31,236 bases of DNA, taken from NCBI GenBank assembly GCA_002320665.1, contig DCKO01000021.1, positions 1 through 31,236 of the forward strand. Direction: 5' to 3'. Below are positions 8,000 through 16,635 of this stretch, piece after piece; positions within the stretch are counted from its first letter, which is position 1, and every line of letters starts with the position of its first letter. The DNA comes from Micavibrio sp. UBA1672 (GTDB lineage Bacteria > Pseudomonadota > Alphaproteobacteria > Micavibrionales > Micavibrionaceae). The notes beneath the pieces are model-generated. The model saw only the letters and a program-made list of their open reading frames with translations. It was not told the origin of the DNA and ran no database searches. The translations under genes and the position numbers were made by a program.

Positions 8000-8977
8000 T
8001 TATGCACTGCGGCATTCAACCGTCTGATATTGCTTAAGATAATCCTGATAGGCCAAAGCAAGCCCATCTTTTAGGGCAATCTTGGGTTGCCAATTTTTTT
8101 TCATCAAATTTGAACTATCCATCACTTTTCGCATCGTACCATCAGGTTTCGATGCATCAAAAACCAGTTTTCCATCATAACCAACAACTTCACAAATGGT
8201 CTTTGCCAGATCACCAATCGAGATTTCTTCGCCCGAGCCGACATTAATATGATCTGGCCCTGCATAGTTTTTAAGCAAATACACGAGTGCATCAGTCAGA
8301 TCATCAACATAGAGGAATTCCCGCAAGGGTTTTCCGCTTCCCCAGATCGTGAGGGTCGGGCTATGCGTTATCTTGGCCTCATGCGCCTTCATGATCAGGG
8401 CGGGAATCACATGGGAGTTTTGGATATTATAAGTATCGCCTAATCCATATAAATTACAGGGCATCGCTGAAATATAGCGCATATCATGATGCCTAGAATA
8501 ATATTTAGCCAATTTTAGCCCAATTATCTTGGCCAGAGCATAGGCCTCATTGGTCGGCTCAAGCGCGCTGGTTAAAAGTTGGTCTTCTGTAATGGGCTGC
8601 TTGGCTTCCTTAGGGTAAATACACGATGATCCAAGGTTTAAAACATGTTTTACCCCGCATTCATAGGCACTGTGCAGGATATTGAGGGTTATCATCGCAT
8701 TATCATAGAGGAAATCAGCCGGATAAGTATCATTGGCAAGGATGCCTCCGACCTTTGCGGCGGCAATCACAATCATATCCGGCTGGTGACGGCTAATCCA
8801 TCGATGTGTGGTAGCTTGATCCCGCAAATCCAGTTCTTGGCGCGCGGCGGTTATGATCCTGCAACCCTCATCCGCAAGGGTGCGGCACATGGCTTGACCG
8901 ACCATGCCATTATGACCTGCTACCCAGATACGCTTATCATGCAGAGATAGGGGATTTTTTAGCCAAAATTGGCTCAT
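8000..8977 (-). CDS. fcl: GDP-L-fucose synthase
   Basis: Epimerase/reductase converting GDP-4-keto-6-deoxy-D-mannose to GDP-L-fucose with NADPH. It is an extended SDR protein of 325 residues, the usual length. The Rossmann motif is VAGHNGMVG near 19-27, followed by AAAKVGGI, the SSCIYPK catalytic-Ser region, and EAYALAK with the YxxxK pair. The family block PCNLYG and the substrate-loop DDL segment also fit. It is translationally coupled to gmd: its ATG lies 41 nt inside the end of gmd, and a GGAAGAG ribosome site 4-5 nt upstream shows the overlap is real. The product feeds fucosylated surface glycans. Confidence 0.95.
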   Translation of the reverse strand: MSQFWLKNPLSLHDKRIWVAGHNGMVGQAMCRTLADEGCRIITAARQELDLRDQATTHRWISRHQPDMIVIAAAKVGGILANDTYPADFLYDNAMITLNILHSAYECGVKHVLNLGSSCIYPKEAKQPITEDQLLTSALEPTNEAYALAKIIGLKLAKYYSRHHDMRYISAMPCNLYGLGDTYNIQNSHVIPALIMKAHEAKITHSPTLTIWGSGKPLREFLYVDDLTDALVYLLKNYAGPDHINVGSGEEISIGDLAKTICEVVGYDGKLVFDASKPDGTMRKVMDSSNLMKKNWQPKIALKDGLALAYQDYLKQYQTVECRSA

Positions 8978-10037
8978 TATACTCTTCCAAAGCCTTTTCT
9001 ATTCTAAGTTCCGTGCGATCAGTCTTGATCATATCCTTTAGCACCAGAGGAATCGTATATTGCGGCCTCCAGCCCAAAACCTCCCGCGCCTTAGTCGAAT
9101 TCCCCAACAAATAATGAACTTCCTTCGGACGAAATAGGGCGGGATCAACACTCACCAGCACCTTGCCCGTCTCGCGATCAACGCCTTTTTCCTTGATGCC
9201 CGCACCCTTCCAGATAATAGTAATACCGATCTCACGAAAGGCCAGCTCCACAAATTCCCGCACCGTACAGGATTGCCCCGTCGCCAGCACAAAATCATCA
9301 GGGCTATCGTGATGCATCATCATCCACATGCCGCGCACATAATCCATCGCATGCCCCCAATCGCGCCGCGCATCGAGATTGCCGAGCTTTAATGTGTCTT
9401 GCATACCGGCCTCTATGGCGGCGACGCCTCTTGTGATTTTGCGTGTGACGAAATCATCGCCCCGCAGAGGGCTTTCATGGTTGAATAGTATCCCATTAAC
9501 CCCGAACACCCCGTAAGCACTTCTATACGTCTTTATGAGCCAATATGAGGCTAATTTAGCCACGCCATAGGGGCTGCATGGGGCAAAGGGGGTGTTTTCA
9601 TTCTGTGGCGGCGGGGAGCTACCGAACATTTCCGAGGAGCTGGCTTGGTATATTTTGGCCGTTTTTTGCATTTCCAGCAGTTTTACAGCTTCTAAAATGG
9701 CTAGAGTGCCTTTTGTATTGATGTCCATCACCGAGGCCGGAGTCTCGAAGCTGACCCCCACATGTGAGAGGGCGGCAAGGTTATAAATCTCATCGGGCTT
9801 TGTTTTCGCAATCAGGCTGGTGATATTCTGCGCATCGGTTAGGTCACCATAATGCAAGATGATATCATCTTTTTCGATACCAAGGCTTTTCAGGCGCATG
9901 AGGTTTTCGGCTGAATCCACATAACTGTCCCAGCGCACAAGGCCGTGCACACGATAGCCCTTATCCAGCAGAAACCGTGCCAGATAAGCGCCATCTTGGC
10001 CTGTAATGCCCGTAATAAAAGCTGTTTTCTTGCTCAT
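8937..10037 (-). CDS. gmd: GDP-mannose 4,6-dehydratase
   Basis: First committed step to GDP-L-fucose (also GDP-rhamnose and GDP-perosamine): dehydrates GDP-D-mannose to the 4-keto-6-deoxy sugar with bound NADP. 366 residues, normal length. Visible are TGITGQDGAYLA (9-20, Rossmann), HYGDLTD, NLAALSHVGVSF, the SSSEMFG catalytic segment and SPYGVAK (YxxxK). RGDDFVTRKI and ARRDWGHAMDYV complete the family signature. It lies 74 nt downstream of the hydroxylase-family gene and overlaps fcl, so a single minus-strand operon is likely. The pairing with fcl specifies fucose rather than rhamnose as the end product. Confidence 0.96.
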   Translation of the reverse strand: MSKKTAFITGITGQDGAYLARFLLDKGYRVHGLVRWDSYVDSAENLMRLKSLGIEKDDIILHYGDLTDAQNITSLIAKTKPDEIYNLAALSHVGVSFETPASVMDINTKGTLAILEAVKLLEMQKTAKIYQASSSEMFGSSPPPQNENTPFAPCSPYGVAKLASYWLIKTYRSAYGVFGVNGILFNHESPLRGDDFVTRKITRGVAAIEAGMQDTLKLGNLDARRDWGHAMDYVRGMWMMMHHDSPDDFVLATGQSCTVREFVELAFREIGITIIWKGAGIKEKGVDRETGKVLVSVDPALFRPKEVHYLLGNSTKAREVLGWRPQYTIPLVLKDMIKTDRTELRIEKALEEYNEPILAKKSPISA

Positions 10038-10111
10038 GAGGACTCACGAGGGTTTGGGAGAGTGTTAGTACCTACGGTAGTATGCCAGAGCTTTAGGGGA
10101 AATAAAAGCCC

Positions 10112-11056
10112 TTATGAAGCGGCTTTGTCGGCTTCTTCGATGGCGGATTTTCTTTTTTGGTCAATAAATGGCCAAATTAGCTGATGGCGGAATCGGCGGG
10201 GCATATGCTCTGTGATACCAATATTCTGTGGTGGGCGGCGCTTTTCATTGAAATAGGTGCGAAAGAGAATATCCCAGATCATGATATTCTCGCCGTAATT
10301 CGTATTCCCCTCACGCAGCTTCTTGCTGTGATGCCAGCGATGCACACCGGGCGTATTAAAGATATAAGATATGGGGCCAAAGCGCATCTCGACATTGCAA
10401 TGGGTCAGCATGCCGATAAAGGCCGTAATCGCCCCGACCCATGTAATGACCACCATAGGCGCACCCAATAGCAGAAGCGGGAATATGCCCAAAACAATGC
10501 TGTAAAGGCTATCGATAAAATGAAAACGGCCAGTATTGACGATCCAAAGCTTTTGTACGCTATGATGGACCGCATGAAAGCGCCATATAAATGGCACTTC
10601 ATGGGCGGTACGATGTGCCCAATACAGCATAAACTCGGATGCCACCACAGCCAGCACAACTTGTGCATAAAGTGGCCACTCAGAAGGCCAGATTTGCAGG
10701 CCGGATATAAGGGCTTGATCATTCGTTACCATATTCACCCCGATCAGGGTGTTAACGTATAAAATGGCTTGGGTTGTGCCTTTGCTGGTTAATGTGTGTC
10801 CAATATCGGCCAATATTTGCCCATCTGGTGAGCGCCATTTCTGCTCGTGTGGCATAAAGCGTTCCAGTAATAAAAGGCTGACGATCAAAAACAAATAGGC
10901 AGAATTGAAAAAGAGGTAAGGGCGATCAATGCTAAAGCCATAGGCGGTGATCCCGATACAGGCAGTCAGCAAAAACGGCCAGCTTAGCCATGAAAGAGCC
11001 ATTTTAAGCCCGTGATGTGAACGGTTATCCCAAACGCCTGTGATATTTTGATCCAA
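10112..11056 (-). CDS. Fatty acid hydroxylase/sterol desaturase-family membrane enzyme (TTG start)
   Basis: Integral-membrane diiron enzyme of 314 residues. Histidine clusters are HRTAH (HX3H), HAVHH (HX2HH) and HRWHH (HX2HH), with HCNVEMRFG between; these hold the two irons in the family. Four to five hydrophobic segments precede and surround them. Members hydroxylate or desaturate fatty acids, sterols, carotenoids or ether lipids; the substrate here is not predictable. I chose the TTG at 11056 because GGGAGG lies 5 nt upstream. The ATG at 11101 would add 15 residues without a ribosome site. It heads the minus-strand group that continues into gmd-fcl and is divergent from the photolyase gene. 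Confidence 0.88.
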   Translation of the reverse strand: MDQNITGVWDNRSHHGLKMALSWLSWPFLLTACIGITAYGFSIDRPYLFFNSAYLFLIVSLLLLERFMPHEQKWRSPDGQILADIGHTLTSKGTTQAILYVNTLIGVNMVTNDQALISGLQIWPSEWPLYAQVVLAVVASEFMLYWAHRTAHEVPFIWRFHAVHHSVQKLWIVNTGRFHFIDSLYSIVLGIFPLLLLGAPMVVITWVGAITAFIGMLTHCNVEMRFGPISYIFNTPGVHRWHHSKKLREGNTNYGENIMIWDILFRTYFNEKRRPPQNIGITEHMPRRFRHQLIWPFIDQKRKSAIEEADKAAS

Positions 11057-11109
11057 TGTTGCCTCCCTGTTAAATCTTAAAATAAAATTTAGTAAGACCA
11101 CTGGAACTT

Positions 11110-11126
11110 GGCAAGAATTTATTGCC
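11110..11126. promoter_or_regulatory. Small inverted repeat in the hydroxylase/photolyase divergent region
   Basis: GGCAA (11110-11114) and TTGCC (11122-11126), arms of 5 bp separated by 7, just before the photolyase ATG. It may be an operator or an mRNA hairpin over the initiation region. Short arms make chance possible. Confidence 0.3.
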
Positions 11127-11136
11127 TAATAGCATC

Positions 11137-12552
11137 ATGAAAAAGATTATTCACTGGTTCAGACAGGATTTACGGGTAAGTGATAATCCTGCGCTCTATG
11201 AGGCTACGAGGAACGGGCAGGTCATGCCCGTTTATATTCTTGATGATGAGAATGCGGGAGCCAATAAAATGGGAGCGGCAAGCCGTGTCTGGCTGCATCA
11301 TAGCCTTGAATCCTTGAATAAATCGCTGGATAATAACTTAGCCGTATTTAAGGGTAATCCTTGTGAGTTATTATCTAAATTGGCCAAAGATCATGAAATT
11401 GATGCCGTCCATTGGAATAGATGCTACGAGCCTTGGCGTATAGCGCGTGATAAAGCCATCAAAGAGCAGCTAAAAGAGCAGGGCGTCGACGTGCAGAGCT
11501 TTAACGGCTCGCTTTTATGGGAGCCATGGGATATCTCCAAGCAAGATGGCGGGGCGTATAAAGTCTTCACGCCATTTTACAGAAAAGGATGCTTGCAAAG
11601 CACATCGCCACGTGAGCCATTACCCGCACCCGAAAATATGGAATATATAAAAAATGGCGGAATTCCAATTGCCGAACTTGGTCTTTTGCCGGAAATTGAC
11701 TGGAATTCATCCATGGAAAAACACTGGTCATTCGGTGAGCAGGCAGCGCAGAAAAGACTTGATGATTTCTTGGAGGAAGGATTAAAGGGCTATAAGGAAG
11801 GCCGGAATTTTCCATCCCAAAATAATGTCTCGCGCCTCTCTCCATATTTACACTTCGGGGAAATCTCTCCCCATCAGGTTTGGTGTGCGGCGATCAATTC
11901 TGCCCTAGCCAAAAAGAGCGAGAATGATCTCGATTGTTTCCAGAGCGAACTTGGCTGGCGGGAGTTCTCCTATCATCTGCTCTATCATTTCCCAGATCTA
12001 CCTGAAAAGAACATGAATGAGAAATTCGATGCCTTCCCATGGGTTAAAAACGATAGCGCCGTAGAAGCATGGCAAAAGGGGCAAACAGGATTTCCGCTCA
12101 TTGATGCAGGCATGCGCGAACTTTGGCAGACAGGCTACATGCATAATCGCGTGCGCATGGTGGTGGCCTCGTTTCTGGTAAAGAACCTGCTGATCCATTG
12201 GAAAGAAGGGGAGCGCTGGTTCTGGGATTGTCTTTTGGATGCTGATTTAGCCAATAATATTATGTCTTGGCAATGGGTTGCGGGGTGCGGCGCGGATGCT
12301 GCGCCATATTTCCGTATCTTCAACCCCATCACACAAAGTCAGAGATTCGACCCCGAAGGCACCTATATCCGAAAATTTGTACCCGAGATAAAAGGCTTGC
12401 CCGATAAGCATATCCACGCCCCGTGGGATGCCCCGAAAGAAATATTGGAGAAGGCTGGTATAACGCTAGGGCAGGATTATCCAAAACCGATCACAGACAT
12501 AAAAGCCTCCCGCGAGCGTGCACTGGAGGCTTATAATGAAATTAAGGGGTGA
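11137..12552 (+). CDS. phrB: Deoxyribodipyrimidine photo-lyase (class I CPD photolyase)
   Basis: Light-driven repair of cyclobutane pyrimidine dimers using FADH-. The product has 471 residues. An N-terminal antenna-binding alpha/beta domain (about 1-165) begins IHWFRQDLRVSDNPAL. The C-terminal FAD domain carries GRNFPSQNNVSRLSPYLHFG (222-241), FQSELGWREFSYH (268-280), TGFPLIDAGMR (317-327) and MHNRVRM (335-341). MSWQWVAGCGADAAPYFRIF (376-395) contains the tryptophan-rich electron-transfer and FAD contact region. The ATG at 11137 gives the canonical N-terminus, though no strong ribosome site precedes it; a TTG at 11122 is an alternative. It converges with the OmpA-type gene, with only 8 bp between stops. 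Confidence 0.95.
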   Translation: MKKIIHWFRQDLRVSDNPALYEATRNGQVMPVYILDDENAGANKMGAASRVWLHHSLESLNKSLDNNLAVFKGNPCELLSKLAKDHEIDAVHWNRCYEPWRIARDKAIKEQLKEQGVDVQSFNGSLLWEPWDISKQDGGAYKVFTPFYRKGCLQSTSPREPLPAPENMEYIKNGGIPIAELGLLPEIDWNSSMEKHWSFGEQAAQKRLDDFLEEGLKGYKEGRNFPSQNNVSRLSPYLHFGEISPHQVWCAAINSALAKKSENDLDCFQSELGWREFSYHLLYHFPDLPEKNMNEKFDAFPWVKNDSAVEAWQKGQTGFPLIDAGMRELWQTGYMHNRVRMVVASFLVKNLLIHWKEGERWFWDCLLDADLANNIMSWQWVAGCGADAAPYFRIFNPITQSQRFDPEGTYIRKFVPEIKGLPDKHIHAPWDAPKEILEKAGITLGQDYPKPITDIKASRERALEAYNEIKG

Positions 12553-12560
12553 TGTGGCTT

Positions 12561-13271
12561 TTATTGGCCTGTACCAGAAGGTTCAATTTCAATGATGGTA
12601 CGACGACTGGCGCTTTTATCTTCCTGACCATTCGCACCGTGAATAAGCTGTGTTTCCCCATAACCCACAGCCTGAAGACGTGAACCATCAATGCCATCTT
12701 GTGCATCCAGATAGTTCTTTACATTATTGGCACGATCTTGTGACAATTTCATATTATAATTACTAGGACCATCACTATCTGTATGTCCCTCAATTGTAAT
12801 ATCAAGGTCATCATATTCCGCTAAAATTTTTGCCACAGAATTAAGAATCTCATAGAAATCAGCTTTGATGTCGCTACTGCCCGAATCAAAAACGACATTG
12901 CCAGGCGTGATCAGTTCCAAGCTATTATTTTCTGCATTTCTTTTTAACTGAACACCAACACTTCGCAGTTCTTCGCCAAGCTCGTTTTCTATTCGGTCAA
13001 AAGCAAAATGCCCAGCTGCACAACCTGCTGCACCAGCACCGATGCTTTTTAGCAATTTGTTGTCATCTGATAACAAAGCAGTCCCAATAGCAGCAGCGCC
13101 CCCAAACATAGCGCATTTGCTAATCTTTGTTTCTCCTGTATGGGCATCTTTGGTTGTTAATATCGGTATATCAGGTAATGGAGGTAAGTTCTGACAGGCA
13201 GTAATCGTCATTAAAAGCGCTGTACCAGCTGCGCGTTTTACGCCTTTTCCAAATTCTTCAATCATAATCAT
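12561..13271 (-). CDS. OmpA-family peptidoglycan-binding lipoprotein
   Basis: 236 residues. A hydrophobic leader ends in a lipobox-like ITAC (23-26), so Cys26 is probably lipidated. A glycine/alanine-rich stretch (57-90, GGAAAIG, GAGAAG) resembles a glycine-zipper segment. The C-terminal OmpA domain (about 120-232) includes FDSGSSDI, the EGHTDSDG loop (161-168) and LSQDRA (176-181). Asp165 and Arg180 are the residues that bind diaminopimelate in the family. It should tether the outer membrane to the cell wall. An alternative ATG lies at 13265. A TATAAT at 13328-13333 on the same strand is a likely -10 element. It follows the AsmA-like gene by 81 bp. Confidence 0.9.
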   Translation of the reverse strand: MIMIEEFGKGVKRAAGTALLMTITACQNLPPLPDIPILTTKDAHTGETKISKCAMFGGAAAIGTALLSDDNKLLKSIGAGAAGCAAGHFAFDRIENELGEELRSVGVQLKRNAENNSLELITPGNVVFDSGSSDIKADFYEILNSVAKILAEYDDLDITIEGHTDSDGPSNYNMKLSQDRANNVKNYLDAQDGIDGSRLQAVGYGETQLIHGANGQEDKSASRRTIIEIEPSGTGQ

Positions 13272-13327
13272 AGTTCCATTCTGTTTTTTGATGGGAGGTT
13301 TTTACCATAATATTAAAAAAGCTGCAA

Positions 13328-13333
13328 ATTATA
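13328..13333 (-). promoter_or_regulatory. Possible -10 box of the OmpA-type gene
   Basis: A perfect TATAAT on the minus strand, 57 bp upstream of the ATG, in an AT-rich gap. No convincing -35 at 16-18 bp was found (TTGAAT is at 21 bp), so this is tentative. Confidence 0.35.
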
Positions 13334-13352
13334 AAGTACAAAAATCGAAAAA

Positions 13353-16300
13353 TCATTCAAACAAAATCCGCCTTAAAATTCCCGGTGTAATCACAGAAAG
13401 CGGGTTAAAGCCGATTACTGGTTCATCCGATGGGCCTTTGACGCTATAGGTTGCGGCGAAAACCCCGCCTGATCCACCAGTCAGCAAATCACCCACCAAT
13501 GGTATTTTCCCGATCAGGCTATTCACCTCGGACATCGGGATAATCGTGCCTTTAACATCTATGTATCGCTTGTCATTATCAAATGTGCCATCAAAGGTCA
13601 GGCCGATAGAATTCCCTGATGTTGTGCCGTTTTGCAGGACAAGCAAGCTGCCATTCTGGCGGTAAAGCCAGCTAAATCCGGCTTCAAGACGCTCGAAATG
13701 AAGTCCGTCATTGGCCAAAATCTCTGCAATCCCCGTCAGGGACATAATCCCGAGCAAATTCGCCAGAACAGGGGCATTCACAACCTTGAAATTGGTCAAT
13801 TCAGCCTCGCCTTTAATGCTACGGTCAAAGACACCGCGAATAGGCTCACCATAAATCACCAGCTTGCCGCCAATAATATCATTATAGACCTGAAACGCCT
13901 TCAGGAAAGCGCCCGCATCCTCGGTTTGCAGGCGGAAAATACGTTTGCCTTGCTCATCGGGCTTATAGCGCACATAAAGATCACTCTTACCGACCCGCGC
14001 ATCCATCTCCATCTGGTTAAAACGTCCCTTATCATCCACATCCATATAAATCGTGGCATTGGTGATGATTTCCTCTGGCGCGGTGCGCATGGATTTGGCG
14101 GTCACCGAAATCTTCATAGGCGGCTCGTCATAGGCCGTATCCTTATCCCGCGGCAGGTAAAAGGGCTGCGCATCCAGAAAATCTGTTTCGATCATCAGTT
14201 TCGCCGAGCCATCTTTTGCAAACTGAAAATCCAATTTACCCTTGGTCTCTTCGATTTTGAAGGCTTTGAAAGCGCCACTATCCAGCGCCGTGCCATCTTT
14301 GTTCGTGATGAATTTCAAGCTGCCGCCGGAAAGGGAAAAATTATCACCCGAGGCTTTAAGCCCTGTGATTTTCTGCAATTTATTCTTCTTGAAATGCGCG
14401 GTAAAGCTCGATGATCCTTTTGCGCCTGCCGGCTTGGCAAAGTGATAGGGCTCGACAAAAAACAGCGCGGAAGCCGCATCAACCTTGACCTCGGCCTTGG
14501 CCGTATCATCGGCAAAGGATGTGTATTCAAGCTCTGTATTCACAGGCCCTTCGATAAAATCGCTCAGATCAATCCCCAACATGGAGCGGATATTCGGATC
14601 AGCTGTAATCTTGGCCGATACTTTGCTCTTATAGGGCTTTCCTTCACTTTTCAGGAATTCTTCCCACGCGAAATCCATCGCGCGTTTCTCCAGCATCCCC
14701 TTGCCCGAAACCTTGATCAAGCCATCTTTGAATTCCAGCATTAGCGGTCCGCCACTTAAATCAAGGTTCTGTACGACATCAGGGATAAACGTATCGGTTA
14801 GCATGCCGGAAATATCAATGTCAAAGTCTTCGAGCTTCACACCGGGCTGGGTCGGGAATTTCAAACGCAGATCAAGATCGGCATCGCCTTTGATCTGAGT
14901 GATATCCTTATCAATGCGATCACCCAGATTAATCGGATCTTTGCTGATATAGGTCAGGACATCACGGATTTTGCCCGCCAGATTGATCTGCAAATCCGCA
15001 CCGCCTTCACCCACAGCCACAACTTTGTCAAAGATCAGCTTGCTATTTGTGGCCTTCATAGGCCCGATCATACCTTCCTCAATCGTGACATCCAGAATAT
15101 CTGTCTCCAGATCAAACCCGCCAGTACCGCTTGCCTTGGTAACCTTATCCAGCGGCGCGCGGTAATCAACACTCATATCCTTAAAGCGAAATCCGGCCTT
15201 TACACTAGGCGCATCGAAATCAAAACCCTCATCGCTTTTGGATGCAATAATATGCGCCGTAGCCCATAGATCATGAAATGTCCCGTCCGACATTCTGGTG
15301 ACAACCCAGTCTTCGCTATTATCCCCGCGTAAAGGCTTGGGCCAAAGCGCATCAATCTTTTCCTGTAAAACCTTATCGATCTTAAGCGTGAACTCACCAT
15401 TAAGAAGATTGCTTTGATCTTCTAAATCCAAATTCAGCAAGGATTCCAGTGATAATGTGATATCCTCATTCAGCGTTATAGATGTATCCGTCAAAGCCAA
15501 CTGGTTTTGCTTGCCGTTATAATGAGCCTCTAGGGATAAATCCTTATAGGCGATCGGCGCATCGAAAATCTCGTCATAGGCAATCACGCCATCATCCGAC
15601 CAGATCGCCAGCTTGGCCATTTCCGGCATAAAGACCTCATCCAGCAGCGTTTCGAATTGTAAATCCAAAATCATATTCCGGTCTTTATAGGGCGTAAGCA
15701 GTGGCACATGCTCGGCTATCATAGAAATCTGGAATTTCTTCAAATCGCCTTCGATGAAAATATTTTGACTGTCCCAGATATAGGAAAGATTGGCAAAAAT
15801 ACCGGATTCATTGCCATTAACCTCCGGCAAGGGCAGGGAAATCTTGGCATTCATGCCGTTATCCGTGCTGACCATTTCGGCGCTGAAATCCGGCAAAGTA
15901 TAGGTCATACCAAGCGCATCATCCGCCACAAAAAGGCGGGCATGCTTAATCTCCAGCCCCTCTAGTCTTGCAATAAGGGAATCATGCGTTGCTTCCTTAC
16001 CGGGCCGCGCAATATAGCCTAAAATCCGCGCAATCATCTCGCTTTGGCTTTCATCGGATGGCTCTTCAGGTTTGTCTTTCTCGGGCGATGTAAACCCGAA
16101 AGTAACCGAGCCATCCGCACGGCGTTTCAGCTGTATGCCCGGCTCTTCGACAATAATATGCTTGGGCATCAAGCGCCCGCGCAATAAGCCGCCGCGTGAA
16201 AAACTCATGGCAATTTTGCTGGCTGAAAAGATGCTATCGCCCTCGGGCGAGATCACGGCGCTATCGCCCAGACGCAAAAACAGGGCATCAGATAAATCCG

Positions 16301-16532
16301 GCCAGTATAAATCAACCGTATCCAAACGCACATGATTGCCGGTTGCCGAGTCATGCAAGGCGGATTGGATAAACCCTTTGGCAAAGCTCAAATCAAGGGG
16401 GCTTTGATGAACGCGCCAGACAAAAAATGCACCCAAAATCAGGCCCGTCAGCCCAAGGATAATGGCGATTTTGACGCTCCAATATCCGGTTTTCAAACAA
16501 AAATGCAGGTGTTTCTTGGCCAAAACCTTCAT
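13353..16532 (-). CDS. AsmA/YhdP-like envelope protein (DUF3971-type), 1059 aa
   Basis: A large inner-membrane-anchored periplasmic protein. A cytoplasmic basic N-terminus is followed by one membrane segment at about 18-40. A long beta-rich, low-complexity-free periplasmic body follows, then a C-terminal AsmA-like region (about 900-1059) with GIMSLTGIAEIL and IPLVGDLLTGG. This matches the C-terminal pattern of YhdP-type proteins. AsmA-clan proteins (YhdP, TamB, YdbH) are bridge-like proteins implicated in phospholipid transport to the outer membrane. The length is near the 1000-1300 usual for YhdP. It precedes the OmpA-type lipoprotein on the same strand, consistent with an envelope role. The exact subfamily would need a profile search. 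Confidence 0.85.
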   Translation of the reverse strand: MKVLAKKHLHFCLKTGYWSVKIAIILGLTGLILGAFFVWRVHQSPLDLSFAKGFIQSALHDSATGNHVRLDTVDLYWPDLSDALFLRLGDSAVISPEGDSIFSASKIAMSFSRGGLLRGRLMPKHIIVEEPGIQLKRRADGSVTFGFTSPEKDKPEEPSDESQSEMIARILGYIARPGKEATHDSLIARLEGLEIKHARLFVADDALGMTYTLPDFSAEMVSTDNGMNAKISLPLPEVNGNESGIFANLSYIWDSQNIFIEGDLKKFQISMIAEHVPLLTPYKDRNMILDLQFETLLDEVFMPEMAKLAIWSDDGVIAYDEIFDAPIAYKDLSLEAHYNGKQNQLALTDTSITLNEDITLSLESLLNLDLEDQSNLLNGEFTLKIDKVLQEKIDALWPKPLRGDNSEDWVVTRMSDGTFHDLWATAHIIASKSDEGFDFDAPSVKAGFRFKDMSVDYRAPLDKVTKASGTGGFDLETDILDVTIEEGMIGPMKATNSKLIFDKVVAVGEGGADLQINLAGKIRDVLTYISKDPINLGDRIDKDITQIKGDADLDLRLKFPTQPGVKLEDFDIDISGMLTDTFIPDVVQNLDLSGGPLMLEFKDGLIKVSGKGMLEKRAMDFAWEEFLKSEGKPYKSKVSAKITADPNIRSMLGIDLSDFIEGPVNTELEYTSFADDTAKAEVKVDAASALFFVEPYHFAKPAGAKGSSSFTAHFKKNKLQKITGLKASGDNFSLSGGSLKFITNKDGTALDSGAFKAFKIEETKGKLDFQFAKDGSAKLMIETDFLDAQPFYLPRDKDTAYDEPPMKISVTAKSMRTAPEEIITNATIYMDVDDKGRFNQMEMDARVGKSDLYVRYKPDEQGKRIFRLQTEDAGAFLKAFQVYNDIIGGKLVIYGEPIRGVFDRSIKGEAELTNFKVVNAPVLANLLGIMSLTGIAEILANDGLHFERLEAGFSWLYRQNGSLLVLQNGTTSGNSIGLTFDGTFDNDKRYIDVKGTIIPMSEVNSLIGKIPLVGDLLTGGSGGVFAATYSVKGPSDEPVIGFNPLSVITPGILRRILFE

Positions 16533-16635
16533 CCGCTAAAATGAATTAATGCACCGATTATAGCAGCAATAAGTAACGCTATTCTACAGCGGACAATAGG
16601 AATTGTAACATTGATCCAGAAGAATCCTCAAAGCT

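Noticed and set aside
12553..12560. Terminator between the photolyase and OmpA-type genes
   Set aside because: Only 8 bp separate the stops and no stable hairpin with a T run is present there.
13632..14414. 260-codon plus-strand open frame opposite the AsmA-like gene
   Set aside because: Antisense of a well-supported 1059-codon gene, with no ribosome site and a basic, low-quality composition.
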